A stretch of DNA of 35,692 bases from Sphaerochaeta sp. Lineage in GTDB: Bacteria; Spirochaetota; Spirochaetia; Sphaerochaetales; Sphaerochaetaceae. Of the stretch, positions 16,047 to 24,357 are shown piece by piece. The stretch covers positions 1 through 35,692 of the forward strand of contig JAEINL010000038.1 in the NCBI GenBank assembly GCA_016342655.1, in the 5' to 3' direction. A model generated the notes under the pieces. The model was not told the origin of the DNA. It ran no database searches and saw only the letters and a list, made by a program, of their open reading frames with translations. Positions within the stretch are counted from its first letter, which is position 1, and each line of letters begins with the position of its first letter. The translations under genes were made by a program, and so were the position numbers.

Positions 16047-17003
16047 ATGTTTATGAGCACGAAACAAGCCGCCGGACAATGGGGTATTTCTGAGCGCAGA
16101 GTCCGTATCCTTTGTTCTGAAGGGAGAATCGATGGGGTTATCCGTAGCGGATGGGCTTGGAATATCCCCCTCGATGCAGAAAAGCCCACTGATGGGCGCC
16201 AATTACGTCATCTGAAGAATATGGACATGCGTATCGGAGCTGTGAACTTCGCTTCCTTAGAAGCCGAAAAGCAAGAGTTTCTCTCGAATCAGAAAGATGA
16301 ACAGCATATGATGCTCATCTTTAGGAATTCGGCCTTCCGATTTGTCTTGGGGGTATTTGCCTGCGAAGACCTGCACTTAGGCAATGAAGATCTTGCACTG
16401 CTGTTTTCCGGATGCTTCTCCCCTTCGGTTTTCTTCGATACCCAGTTGCTAGCCCTCAATACCCGATCGGTCTTGGTGCATCTTGCCCAGGAGTGTGGTC
16501 TTGGTTCTAGGTATAAGACGGTACAAGTGAAGCCCTTCTATACTGAAAGATCCCTGATTTTGCTGTATCGTTCCCTTCTGCAGGGCATCGATGATGAGGC
16601 TTCCCTATGCTATAGGGAACTTGAGCCTTCTGAGATAGAGAATGAGGGAACAAATCTTCCTATTGCAACGAGGATGGAAATCCTGTTGCGTCAGTATGAA
16701 ATGGACTGGAAAGCACTCCATCCCTTGGTACGTTCGCTCTTTTTATTCGGTGAACTACTACGCATTCGTCCCTTTGGTCGGTATGATTGGGTCTTTGCCT
16801 TCTTGGTTCTTGCAGGGGAACTGCTTGCAAGTGGGTTTCCCCCAGCCTTTGTCGATGTCAGTCAGGTCAACGAGTTCAAGGCCTCACTGATGCTTACCCG
16901 TACGAGGGGGAATTATCAGAACACCATGAGAATGCTCGAGCAGTCGTTGCATCATGAGATTGCGCTCTATATGCGCAACGAGGAGAATACAAATGAAATA
17001 TGA
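16047..17003 (+). CDS. HTH protein with a degenerate Fic-like domain
   Basis: A 318-residue protein. Residues 4-41 (STKQAAGQWGISERRVRILC...GWAWNIP) look like an excisionase/MerR-type helix-turn-helix. Residues 220-270 resemble the core of a Fic domain: 'ALHPLVRSLFLFGELLRIRPFGRYDWVFAFLVLAGELLASGFPPAFVD'. In active Fic enzymes the loop reads HPFx(D/E)GNGR; here it is RPFGRYDW, so the catalytic His and the GNGR phosphate-binding part are gone. I infer a DNA-binding regulator built on a dead AMP-transferase fold. TTAGGAG lies 8 nt before the ATG. The D-aminoacylase gene starts inside its end (11-bp overlap), so the two are translationally coupled. Assignment of the Fic relation is by pattern and needs a profile search. 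Confidence 0.6.
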   Translation: MFMSTKQAAGQWGISERRVRILCSEGRIDGVIRSGWAWNIPLDAEKPTDGRQLRHLKNMDMRIGAVNFASLEAEKQEFLSNQKDEQHMMLIFRNSAFRFVLGVFACEDLHLGNEDLALLFSGCFSPSVFFDTQLLALNTRSVLVHLAQECGLGSRYKTVQVKPFYTERSLILLYRSLLQGIDDEASLCYRELEPSEIENEGTNLPIATRMEILLRQYEMDWKALHPLVRSLFLFGELLRIRPFGRYDWVFAFLVLAGELLASGFPPAFVDVSQVNEFKASLMLTRTRGNYQNTMRMLEQSLHHEIALYMRNEENTNEI

Positions 17004-18576
17004 TTATTTTTTCCGAAACGCAACAATTGTCGACGGTTCTGGCCATGACCAGTTTGTCGGTGATGTTGCGATTAAGGATGATATGATAGTGAAAGTCTCC
17101 CAAGGGGGAGACATCCCTTCTGGTATGGCATTCGATGCAACAGGCCTTGTCCTGTGTCCAGGCTTTATCGATATTCATGGCCATAGTGACCTTGAGGTGT
17201 TGAAGAACCCAGCAATGGACCCGAAGATACTGCAGGGAATCACCACCGAAGTAGCGGGAAACTGCGGGATAGGGGTATATCCGCTCTCTGATGAGAATAC
17301 TGCCTTGCATGAACAGGTCCAGGATATTCTGGGTAAATATTCACCTTATGCATGGAAGAGTTTTACTGAGTATGAGCAGGTATGGAGCCAAGAGGGAAGT
17401 GGAACCAATATGGCCTTTTTGCAGGCACATAGTCCCTTGCGTTTCCTAGCCCTAGGGGGCAATGCCAACCGTCCTGCAACTGAAGCAGAAGTCAAGGTCA
17501 TGTGCCGGATGTTGGAAAAAAGCTTCAGGGAGGGGTGCATAGGATTTTCCAGTGGTCTGTACTATGCTCCCTGTCTCTTTGCCGACAGGAAGGAATTGCT
17601 TGCTCTGTTGCATGTGACCAAGAAGTATGACCGCCTCTTTGCTGTCCATATCCGTTGTGAAGGCAATGATGTCCTGCAGTCCATAGAGGAAGTGCTCGAC
17701 CTTGCTCGTCTCACTGGGGTTCGTCTGGAAATTAGCCATCTGAAGGCCATCGGAAGGGTGAACCAGATCCTGGTCCCCAAGATGCTCGCCATGATAGAGC
17801 ATGCAAGGAGGGGTGGCATCGATGTGCTGTTCGACCAGTATCCCTATGAGTATGGGTCTACGAGCCTCTTTAGCCTGCTCCCTCCCCACTACCTCAGGCT
17901 CAGTCGGGAAGATTTGCAGAAGATCTTGAAAAGCCCAAAGGAACGCTCTGCTATCAAGGAGGAGATGCAGGACCCTGATGGGTGGGATAGCCTGTATGAA
18001 CTGTGCGGATGGGACAATATTTCCGTCATGACCCTCGATAGCAACAAGCAGTATGAAGGGCTTAGCCTTACAGAGATAGCAAGCCTCATGTGCCAGGGGC
18101 CTTTTGATTCGTTCTTCGACCTGCTCATGGCAGAGAAGGGCACTGCCCTGATGACAGACATAACCCAAAGCCAGGACTCGCTGAAGCGAATCCTGAGCCA
18201 TCCTTTGATGTGCTTTGGCACTGATGCACTCTATGCCGGGGACAAGACCCATCCTCGCTCCTATCAGGCGGCTGTGCATCTTCTGGACAAGTACTGGAAG
18301 CAGCAGGGCCTGCTCTCTCTGGAAGTGCTGATAGGCAAGATGACCTCAGAGCCTGCGACTCGCCTCGGTCTTACGGACAGGGGCCTGATTAGGCAGGGCT
18401 ATAAGGCGGACCTGGTCATTTTTGACCCTGTTTCCCTCGAGGACAACTCGACTGAGCTCGATCCCAAGGCAAAGCCTGATGGGATGGTTCTGGTAATGGT
18501 AAATGGAAAGCTCTCCTTTTTCGAAGGAGAGCCTACCGGAGTCTGTTCAGGGTCGTTGTTGAAAAGCTATTCGTAG
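16993..18576 (+). CDS. N-acyl-D-amino-acid deacylase (D-aminoacylase) family amidohydrolase
   Basis: A 527-residue amidohydrolase. '[19 protein letters not shown]' carries the metal-binding HxH (His62, His64). '[18 protein letters not shown]' has the metal-bridging Cys of this family, '[18 protein letters not shown]' follows, then '[18 protein letters not shown]', '[10 protein letters not shown]', '[12 protein letters not shown]' and the late Asp in '[10 protein letters not shown]'. Such enzymes remove acyl groups from N-acyl-D-amino acids; some members act on N-acyl-D-Glu or dihydro-substrates. The start at 16993 has GAGGAGA six bases upstream, inside the previous gene. The end overlaps the convergent ATPase gene by 10 bp. 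The neighbouring amino-acid ABC transporter may supply the substrate, but this is a guess. Confidence 0.85.
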   Translation: MKYDYFFRNATIVDGSGHDQFVGDVAIKDDMIVKVSQGGDIPSGMAFDATGLVLCPGFIDIHGHSDLEVLKNPAMDPKILQGITTEVAGNCGIGVYPLSDENTALHEQVQDILGKYSPYAWKSFTEYEQVWSQEGSGTNMAFLQAHSPLRFLALGGNANRPATEAEVKVMCRMLEKSFREGCIGFSSGLYYAPCLFADRKELLALLHVTKKYDRLFAVHIRCEGNDVLQSIEEVLDLARLTGVRLEISHLKAIGRVNQILVPKMLAMIEHARRGGIDVLFDQYPYEYGSTSLFSLLPPHYLRLSREDLQKILKSPKERSAIKEEMQDPDGWDSLYELCGWDNISVMTLDSNKQYEGLSLTEIASLMCQGPFDSFFDLLMAEKGTALMTDITQSQDSLKRILSHPLMCFGTDALYAGDKTHPRSYQAAVHLLDKYWKQQGLLSLEVLIGKMTSEPATRLGLTDRGLIRQGYKADLVIFDPVSLEDNSTELDPKAKPDGMVLVMVNGKLSFFEGEPTGVCSGSLLKSYS

Positions 18577-19325
18577 CGCTGGAGAAACCTCTGGGTCCTC
18601 TCGTTCTTCGGATGGTTGAACAGGTCTTCTGGTTTGCCTTCCTCGACAATGAGCCCGTCATCCATAAATATGACCCTGTCGGAGATGTCCCGTGCAAAGG
18701 ACATCTCGTGGGTTACCACGATCATAGTCATCTTTTCCTTTGCAAGGGTCTTTATGACCTTGAGGATTTCACCGGTGAGTTCGGGGTCGAGTGCGCTGGT
18801 GGGTTCGTCAAAGCAGAGGACCTCAGGATTGAGGGCTAGGGCACGTGCAATGGAGACCCGTTGTTGCTGGCCTCCTGAGAGGTGGCAGGGATAGGCATGC
18901 TCCTTATCCTCAAGACCCATTTTCACCAGGAGATCCCGTGCTATCGTGTCGGCTTCGGCCTTGGTCTTCTTCAGGACATGAACCGGTGCTTCTGTAAGGT
19001 TGCGCATCACACTCATATGGGGAAAGAGGTTGAAGTTCTGGAACACCAGGCCGAAGTGCAGACGCACTGCATGCAGGATATTCTTGGGTGCATAGTGGAC
19101 CTCCCCCCTGTCGTCAGTGGTTACCATGGTGTCCCCACAGACCTCAATGGTTCCCTTATCCACAAGTTCTAGCTGCGTAAGACAGCGTAAGAGCGTGCTT
19201 TTTCCGCTGCCCGACGGTCCTATGATTGAGAGGACCTCACCCTTGTTCAAGGTGAAAGAGATGCCCTTGAGAACTTCCAGTCGGTCAAAGCCTTTTTCCA
19301 GGTCTTTTACTGATACGATCTGCAT
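18567..19325 (-). CDS. Polar amino-acid ABC transporter ATPase (GlnQ-like)
   Basis: A 252-residue single-domain ABC ATPase. Walker [10 protein letters not shown] (36-44), Q-loop '[20 protein letters not shown]', signature [15 protein letters not shown], Walker [16 protein letters not shown], and switch His in VTHEMSFA are all intact. The Q-loop context is characteristic of the polar amino-acid (HisP/GlnQ) subfamily. About 20 extra residues (after '[16 protein letters not shown]') lie before the Q-loop compared with E. coli GlnQ. The start is 11 bp from the permease stop, with a G-rich ribosome site between. It is the last gene of a binding protein-permease-ATPase operon. Confidence 0.92.
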   Translation of the reverse strand: MQIVSVKDLEKGFDRLEVLKGISFTLNKGEVLSIIGPSGSGKSTLLRCLTQLELVDKGTIEVCGDTMVTTDDRGEVHYAPKNILHAVRLHFGLVFQNFNLFPHMSVMRNLTEAPVHVLKKTKAEADTIARDLLVKMGLEDKEHAYPCHLSGGQQQRVSIARALALNPEVLCFDEPTSALDPELTGEILKVIKTLAKEKMTMIVVTHEMSFARDISDRVIFMDDGLIVEEGKPEDLFNHPKNERTQRFLQRYE

Positions 19326-19336
19326 ACTCCCCCCCC

Positions 19337-19972
19337 CTAATTGTAGTAGTTGAGTTTTGTCTCAAGCTTGTCGAAGCCTTTTGCGACGAAGGCGTTCATG
19401 ATGAAGTAGAAGACCCCTGCAATGAAGATGGGCATGGTGGAGAACTGTCTTGCCGAGGCATTCTGCGCTACCCGAAACAGCTCGGCTACTCCGATGGTCT
19501 GTGCTAAGGCAGTGTCCTTTACCAATGTGATGACCTCATTTCCCATAGCCGGGATGATGCGCTTGATTACCTGAGGTGTCACGATATGGGTAAAGGTGTG
19601 TATCCTGGAGAAACCAAGGACTTCACTGGCTTCAAACTGCCCCTTAGGTATTGACTGTATTCCCCCACGATATATCTCTGCAAAGTATGCTGCGTAGTTA
19701 ATGACATAGGCAACGATAACCGCTGTGAAGCGGTCATAGGAGGCTCCGAAGATATAGTACGGGGCGAAGTAGACGAAAATGAGCTGCAAGATCAGAGGGG
19801 TGCCCCGCATGATCATGATATAGGCGTTTACCAAGGATGAGACGATGGGATTCTTTGCCATCCTGCCCCTAGCCACAAAAACTCCAAAGGGCAGGGCGAA
19901 TAGGAGCGTAAGGAGAAATATCCTGAGGCTCGTTAGCGTTGCTTCCAGCATCTGCAGCAGTAGCTGTACCAT
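19337..19972 (-). CDS. Polar amino-acid ABC transporter permease
   Basis: A 211-residue membrane protein of the HisM/GlnP family. The N-terminal '[30 protein letters not shown]' is the usual first helix pair, '[20 protein letters not shown]' is a strong family block, and the ATPase-contact EAA loop reads '[27 protein letters not shown]'. Probably works as a homodimer, since only one permease gene is present. GAGGAG lies 6 nt upstream of the ATG. It is separated from the binding-protein gene by a hairpin and a copy of the dispersed element. Confidence 0.92.
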   Translation of the reverse strand: MVQLLLQMLEATLTSLRIFLLTLLFALPFGVFVARGRMAKNPIVSSLVNAYIMIMRGTPLILQLIFVYFAPYYIFGASYDRFTAVIVAYVINYAAYFAEIYRGGIQSIPKGQFEASEVLGFSRIHTFTHIVTPQVIKRIIPAMGNEVITLVKDTALAQTIGVAELFRVAQNASARQFSTMPIFIAGVFYFIMNAFVAKGFDKLETKLNYYN

Positions 19973-20068
19973 GTGAATCTCCTCTGAAGTAGCGTATGGA
20001 TGCCATCCTGACTATACCCAAGTAAGATTTGGATGCTAAAAATTCAGGAACATAGGCAGAAACAAGAA

Positions 20069-20090
20069 ACGGGGAGCCTAAGCTCCCCGT
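20069..20090 (-). terminator. Hairpin between amino-acid binding protein and permease genes
   Basis: A perfect 9-bp stem ACGGGGAGC/GCTCCCCGT with a 4-nt loop, followed on the minus strand by T-rich TTCTTGTTTCTG. It lies between the binding-protein gene and its permease and likely causes partial termination. Confidence 0.6.
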
Positions 20091-20108
20091 CATAGTAGCG
20101 AATTATTT

Positions 20109-20263
20109 ATTCACCAACGAAGTGAGAGTAGCGGAAGCATTACCATGGTTCCGGTACCGAGCGAGTGCCGGGAAAGCAAGGTGAGATACGTGAGCCCCTT
20201 GGGGCGGAAAAGGAGGCAACGCCTCCTCTTTCCAGGGCTTGCCCTGGGGTATTGATACCTTTC
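20109..20263 (+). repeat. Dispersed hairpin element, copy B (long form, 155 bp)
   Basis: It begins ATTCACCAACGAAG and ends GATACCTTTC, with ATT at the left edge and again directly after the right edge (20264-20266), exactly 155 bp apart. It contains all hairpins including GCCCC-TT-GGGGC. It lies antisense within a leftward operon, and its right edge supplies the TGA stop codon of the amino-acid-binding protein gene. It appears to have inserted right at the 3' end of that gene. Confidence 0.9.
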
Positions 20264-21077
20264 ATTTTCCGACAACCGTGATGTCAGCGCCAAACCATTT
20301 GGTTGCAATCTTGGCCAAGGAGCCGTCAGCATCCATGGCTTTCATCTGGGACCAGACTTCGTCTGCAAGCTTCTGCTCGCCCTTGCGGAATCCGACGCCA
20401 TAGGCCTCATTGGTAAGGTGTTCGTCAATAATTCTGAAGTCCTTCCCACTGCGGTTGATATTGTCATTTGCCACCAACAGGTCAAGGATAAGCCCGTCGA
20501 TACCGCCAATCTCCAGATCCATCAGGCCTGTGAGGTTCTCTTTGAACTCAACTACGCTTTTGATGGAGGCCTTGAAAGCCGGGCTGTTGTCCAGGGCTTC
20601 TGAAGCAGAGGAGCCTGCCTGCAGGCCGATCTTCTTGTTTGCAAGGGAGGCGAGGGATGTATAGGGAGAGCTGCTCTTTACAACCACAACCTGTGCATTG
20701 TTGACATAGGCTGGAGTGAAGGTTAAGGAAGCGAGCCTGTCTTCTGTGATGGTGAAGCCGTTCCAGATACAGTCGATGTTGCCGGTATTCAGTTCCTGTT
20801 CCTTGGCATTCCAATCAATGGGCTGCAGTGATAGTTCAACGCCCATGCGACTGGTGATCTCTCTAGCAAGGTCGACGTCAAAGCCTACGATCTCGTTATT
20901 TTCATCACGAAAGCCCATAGGGGGAAAGCTGTCATCGAGGCCGAGGACGAACGTGCCTTTGTCGAGCACTTTCTGAAGTGAGTTGTCGACCCCCTGTGCC
21001 TGTTCCTTTGATCCGGCTGCAAAGACCGTAGAGGTGAGCAGCAAGAGTGCTAGCAGGGCAATAGTAAGTTTTTTCAT
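20262..21077 (-). CDS. Polar amino-acid-binding protein of an ABC transporter
   Basis: A 271-residue exported SBP_bac_3 protein. The signal peptide MKKLTIALLALLLLTSTVFA is probably cut before AGSKEQ; no lipobox cysteine. Family blocks: 'GTFVLGLDDSFPPMGFRDENNEIVGFDVDLAREIT' (ligand-binding loop), 'NTGNIDCIWNGFTITEDR', 'IGLQAGSSASEAL' and 'AYGVGFRKGEQKLADEV'. The exact amino acid cannot be deduced. AGGAGAG precedes the ATG. The stop codon (TGA) lies within the edge of the dispersed element copy B, so the original last residues may have been replaced. First gene of the operon. Confidence 0.9.
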   Translation of the reverse strand: MKKLTIALLALLLLTSTVFAAGSKEQAQGVDNSLQKVLDKGTFVLGLDDSFPPMGFRDENNEIVGFDVDLAREITSRMGVELSLQPIDWNAKEQELNTGNIDCIWNGFTITEDRLASLTFTPAYVNNAQVVVVKSSSPYTSLASLANKKIGLQAGSSASEALDNSPAFKASIKSVVEFKENLTGLMDLEIGGIDGLILDLLVANDNINRSGKDFRIIDEHLTNEAYGVGFRKGEQKLADEVWSQMKAMDADGSLAKIATKWFGADITVVGK

Positions 21078-21157
21078 AGTGTTTCTCTCCTAAATATCAG
21101 GTGCCAAAAAGGCATTTGCTAGGAGTTTAGCTGGAAATTGAAGAAATATCCAGTCCT

Positions 21158-21175
21158 GTTGCATATTTATTCATG
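21158..21175 (-). promoter_or_regulatory. ARG-box-like site upstream of the amino-acid transporter
   Basis: TGCAT-ATTT-ATTCA on the plus strand differs by one base from the TGAAT-WWWW-ATTCA core recognised by ArgR. It is about 85 bp upstream of the binding-protein start. AT-rich matches like this arise by chance and I do not know whether this organism has ArgR. Confidence 0.2.
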
Positions 21176-21267
21176 TGTTGTATAGGTTTTGCCATAGTAT
21201 TGCATAGGGCAAAATAGCAACTTTCCCCACCTTTTCCTCATCCTTGCAGAAGAGGCTCAGGTTCCTG

Positions 21268-21483
21268 TTATTTTCTTTCTTGTTTTTCGTGGACTACATG
21301 GCAGGAACTGGAAAAGGCGCACCCCTTGCACGCAGAAGTACTCTTTCCGTCTTCATCAACTTTTCCACAGGACCCACAACCACCTTCTTTCTTTTGCTTG
21401 CGGATTGTCTGGATAGCATACCAGATTAGAAGGGCGACGATGGCTGCTACAATGATATTGGCTAGGATAGATAGTATGGACAT
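21268..21483 (-). CDS. FeoB-associated Cys-rich membrane protein
   Basis: A 71-residue protein with one N-terminal membrane helix (LANIIVAAIVALLIWYAI), a basic stretch (RKQKK) and a cysteine-rich tail: CGSC ... CKGC ... SSC (five Cys). This is the usual small partner found after feoB in many bacteria, proposed to help ferrous-iron transport. The start is 7 bp from the feoB stop with GAGG before it. It ends the feo operon. Confidence 0.85.
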   Translation of the reverse strand: MSILSILANIIVAAIVALLIWYAIQTIRKQKKEGGCGSCGKVDEDGKSTSACKGCAFSSSCHVVHEKQERK

Positions 21484-21490
21484 AGGTACC

Positions 21491-23452
21491 TCATACGATG
21501 AGTAGCACTAGAGCTCTTACCAGAAGTGCTGCCAAATAGGCGATGCCAGTCTGCCAAACGAGGGCAAACAGCAGTTTTCTTGTACTTCCCAGTTCCTTTG
21601 CCATTGCTCCGATTGCCGCAATGCAGGGAGAGGACAGTAGGATAAACGTCATGAAGGCCAAAGCCGAAGAGGGGGAGAACAGTGAGGTTATCCCTGCATC
21701 TCCCATGGTAACGCTCAGGGTGGACACGATGGACTCCTTGGCCGCTACTCCAGTAAGCAAAGCTACACTAGCCTGCCAGAATCCAAACCCAAGCGGCCTG
21801 AACACGGGTGCTATCACACGGCCTAGGATGGCTAGCATGCTTGCCTCGGTGGCGACAGGCTGCAAGGTGAAGGAGAATGAGGAGAGCAGGTATATGATCA
21901 CCGAAGAGAGCAGGATTATCGTACCTGCCTTCTTGACGAAGCCAAGGGTACGCTCTCTAGTCTGTAGCCAGACATTCTTTGCTGTGGGAATCTGGTAGCG
22001 AGGAAGTTCCAGGATGAATACGTTCTTTTCCTTGTGCCGGTCAAACGCACGCATGATGAAGCCTGTCACAACGACCGCTAGGATTCCAGTCAGGTAGATC
22101 ATCGGTGCTATGTACCACTGACCGGGGAAGAAGTAGGTGATCATGAGGGCAAAGATTGGCATCTTTGCACCACAAGGGATGAAGGGGGTGACCAGAACGG
22201 TAAGTTCTCTCTGTTTCTGGTGCTCGATGGTGCGGGTGCTCATGATGGCGGGAACCGTGCATCCGGTGCCTATGACTAGGGGAATGATGGATTTGCCAGA
22301 CAGGCCGATGGAGCGCATCATCCTATCCAGGATAAAGGCGATACGGGCCATGTACCCGCAGTCCTCAAGTATGCTTAACAAGAGAAAGAGTACGAAGAGC
22401 TGGGGAACAAAGGTAAGCACAGCACCCACCCCTGCAATGATGCCTCCTGTAAGGATACCTGATAGGAGGGGGATTACCCCCAAGGTTTCGAGAAGGATCG
22501 TCAGGTTGGTCCCAAGTATCTCAAACAGGCTTTCCAGCCACCCTGTGGTGACGCCCCCCACCAATCCTATGGATAGGTAGAATACTCCCCCCATAATGGC
22601 GATGAACAGGGGTAGGGCCGCAAAGCGGTTGGTGGCGATAAGGTCAAAGTTGAATGAGCTTTTCTGCTGTATCCGAATCTGGGTAGCTTTGAATATGTGC
22701 TCGGCTACCTTGTAGCGCTGGTCAATGATGATTGCTTCGACATCGTCATCATAATGGTCGCGCAGGCTTGCCTGGGCCTTTGCGAGACTGGTCGCAAACT
22801 CTTTTGGGAAGGGGGGCATGGTGGCGAGGAACAGTTCATCCTCCTCCAACAGCTTGATTGCAGCCCATCTGCTCTGTCTTCCCTTGGGAATGTTGTGCAG
22901 GTAGTCATCCTCCACCAGTGCGTTGATATATTTTTCAACAAAGTTTGAGAAGAGTGGGCATGCAGGAACCTTGTTCTGCTCAAGGGCCTTTTCGACTTCT
23001 ATCTTGAACTGCTCGAGTCCTATGCCTTTGCTTGCAGATATGGAGACGACTGGACATCCTGTCATCAGAGAGAGGCGTCTCTCATCAATGGTGATACCCT
23101 CTTTCTCTAAGAGGTCCTGCATGTTCAGGACGATGAGGACAGGCCTGCCCAGCTCAGACAGCTGTGAGGTGAGGTAGAGACTGCGCTCGAGGTTGGTCGC
23201 GTCAATGACATCTATAATTAGGTCTGGCTGTTCGTCCAGGATATAGCGTCTGGAGAGTTTTTCTTCTGGGGAGTAGGGGGAGAGTGAGTAGATACCGGGA
23301 AGGTCCAATACCTTGAATGAATTCCACAAACCCTCCTTCTTCTCTACGGTGACTCCAGGCCAGTTTCCCACGTATGCAGTAGTACCCGTAAGGGCATTGA
23401 AAAGAGTGGTTTTCCCACAGTTGGGATTGCCGATTAGGGATAGTGTTTGCAT
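21491..23452 (-). CDS. feoB: Ferrous iron transporter FeoB
   Basis: A 653-residue membrane GTPase. The G domain has G1 GNPNCGKT (8-15), the switch region 'TTAYVGNWPGVTVEKKEG', G3 DLPG (50-53) followed by 'IYSLSPYSPEE', and G4 NMQD. A helical spacer follows, then the membrane part with two Gate-like segments ('GAVLTFVPQLFVLFLLLSILEDCGYMARIAFILDRMMRSIGLSGKSIIPLVIGTGCTVPAIM' and the later 'GFWQASVALLTGVAAKESIVSTL'). It imports Fe2+ across the cytoplasmic membrane. The length is at the short end of the family. The start lies 2 bp after the feoA stop with no good ribosome site, so it is probably translated by coupling to feoA. Confidence 0.95.
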   Translation of the reverse strand: MQTLSLIGNPNCGKTTLFNALTGTTAYVGNWPGVTVEKKEGLWNSFKVLDLPGIYSLSPYSPEEKLSRRYILDEQPDLIIDVIDATNLERSLYLTSQLSELGRPVLIVLNMQDLLEKEGITIDERRLSLMTGCPVVSISASKGIGLEQFKIEVEKALEQNKVPACPLFSNFVEKYINALVEDDYLHNIPKGRQSRWAAIKLLEEDELFLATMPPFPKEFATSLAKAQASLRDHYDDDVEAIIIDQRYKVAEHIFKATQIRIQQKSSFNFDLIATNRFAALPLFIAIMGGVFYLSIGLVGGVTTGWLESLFEILGTNLTILLETLGVIPLLSGILTGGIIAGVGAVLTFVPQLFVLFLLLSILEDCGYMARIAFILDRMMRSIGLSGKSIIPLVIGTGCTVPAIMSTRTIEHQKQRELTVLVTPFIPCGAKMPIFALMITYFFPGQWYIAPMIYLTGILAVVVTGFIMRAFDRHKEKNVFILELPRYQIPTAKNVWLQTRERTLGFVKKAGTIILLSSVIIYLLSSFSFTLQPVATEASMLAILGRVIAPVFRPLGFGFWQASVALLTGVAAKESIVSTLSVTMGDAGITSLFSPSSALAFMTFILLSSPCIAAIGAMAKELGSTRKLLFALVWQTGIAYLAALLVRALVLLIV

Positions 23453-23454
23453 GC

Positions 23455-23673
23455 TTATTGCAGTTTTATGACGCGGGCCTCAGCCTTGCGAAGGCAGAGG
23501 TTGTATCCTCGCAATGTCACTTCCATGGGATCGCCCATAGGGGCCATCTTGACTACTTCTATATCCACACCTCTGGTGAATCCCATGTCCATGAGCCTTC
23601 TTCTGAGTTGTTTTGGTGCTGTTATGGCACCTACACATGCTCGTTGTCCAACGGTTAGTTCGTCCATCGTCAT
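23455..23673 (-). CDS. feoA: FeoA, SH3-like partner of FeoB
   Basis: A 72-residue cytoplasmic protein. 'LTVGQRACVGAI', 'LRRRLMDMGFTRGVDIEVVKMAPMGDPMEVTLRGYNLCLRKAEARVI' is the complete FeoA domain. FeoA binds FeoB and is needed for iron uptake. AGGGAAAG lies upstream of the chosen ATG; a second ATG two codons later is possible. First gene of feoA-feoB-Cys-rich, preceded by a promoter overlapped by an inverted repeat. Confidence 0.93.
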   Translation of the reverse strand: MTMDELTVGQRACVGAITAPKQLRRRLMDMGFTRGVDIEVVKMAPMGDPMEVTLRGYNLCLRKAEARVIKLQ

Positions 23674-23703
23674 TTGCTTTCCCTTTATGTCTGCTTCTCA
23701 TAT

Positions 23704-23734
23704 ATATGTTAGTCAAAACAAACATATGTGTCAA
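23704..23734 (-). promoter_or_regulatory. feo promoter with overlapping inverted repeat (candidate iron operator)
   Basis: On the minus strand TTGACA (complement of 23729-23734), 17 bp and TAACAT (complement of 23706-23711) form the promoter. An inverted repeat ATATGTT-N10-AACATAT (23704-23727) fills the spacer and -10 box. The divergent DtxR/MntR-type regulator next door is the obvious candidate to bind it; that is inference. Confidence 0.6.
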
Positions 23735-23770
23735 TGGGTTTTTTCAGTATCCCCTCCCAGTTGGTTTAGG

Positions 23771-23799
23771 ATGACAAATTTTAGGATGCATGGTACGAT
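23771..23799 (+). promoter_or_regulatory. Promoter of the DtxR/MntR-type regulator gene
   Basis: ATGACA (23771-23776), a 17-bp spacer and TACGAT (23794-23799). Transcription would start about base 23805-23806, which is the ATG of the regulator, pointing to a leaderless mRNA. Confidence 0.5.
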
Positions 23800-23804
23800 G
23801 GGTA

Positions 23805-24179
23805 ATGCAAAAATCTGGGGAAGATTACCTGGAAGCCGTTTTGGCTATTCACCAGGATAAGGGTAAGGTGAGGACTACTGATGTAGCCCTCCGTCTTGGT
23901 GTTTCAAAGCCAAGCGTGAATAGGGCGATGAAGATACTCATGGCTGATGGGTATGTCCATCAGGAAACCTATGGGGATATCGAGTTGACGGAGAAGGGTG
24001 TTCTCAAGGCATCCCAGGTTTATTTCCGGCACAAGACCCTTACCATGTTCCTAAGCGAGATGCTTGGGGTCGATCAGAAGATTGCTGAGCAGGATGCCTG
24101 TCTCATCGAGCATGACATCTCCAGCGAGACGATGGAGAAGCTTGCCATTTTCATGCAAAAGCACGAGAAAAGGAACTGA
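23805..24179 (+). CDS. DtxR/MntR-family metal-dependent regulator
   Basis: A 124-residue regulator. 'GEDYLEAVLAIHQDKGKVRTTDVALRLGVSKPSVNRAMKILMADGYVHQETYGDIELTEKG' is the winged helix-turn-helix; 'KASQVYFRHKTLTMFLSEMLGVDQKIAEQDACLIEHDISSETMEKL' is the metal-binding dimerisation domain, with the Cys, Glu-His and His ligands expected of this family. It ends there and lacks the C-terminal SH3-like domain of long DtxR proteins, as in MntR. It probably represses feoAB when iron (or manganese) is plentiful. Homologues begin at this Met; a start 5 codons earlier is possible, but neither has a good ribosome site. Confidence 0.85.
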   Translation: MQKSGEDYLEAVLAIHQDKGKVRTTDVALRLGVSKPSVNRAMKILMADGYVHQETYGDIELTEKGVLKASQVYFRHKTLTMFLSEMLGVDQKIAEQDACLIEHDISSETMEKLAIFMQKHEKRN

Positions 24180-24298
24180 TTTTTCTCCAATATTCCCTTG
24201 TTCCAACAAGTATGTTGTTTGGAGTACAAATTTGTCCCTGATGTATGAGGGGGCTTTTTTTGTGCATAAAACACTACATTAATCTCAAAAGCATTGTC

Positions 24299-24328
24299 TT
24301 GTGATACCTCTGATAGCCTGTATATACT
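24299..24328 (+). promoter_or_regulatory. Promoter of the sugar-transport operon
   Basis: TTGTGA (24299-24304) and TATACT (24323-24328) with an 18-bp spacer, about 30 bp upstream of the binding-protein ATG. Confidence 0.5.
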
Positions 24329-24357
24329 TAAAGCATAAAAGACTTTAGGAGGTCAGT

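Noticed and set aside
20111..20332. Small proteins predicted within the dispersed element (…RYQYPRASPG…)
   Set aside because: They recur because the DNA recurs, have no own start or ribosome site, and the variable bases preserve hairpins rather than codons.
24181..24260. Terminator after the DtxR/MntR-type gene (CCCT...AGGG and T run near 24249)
   Set aside because: The stem is only about 4 bp with an 8-nt loop; the T run alone is not enough to call it.
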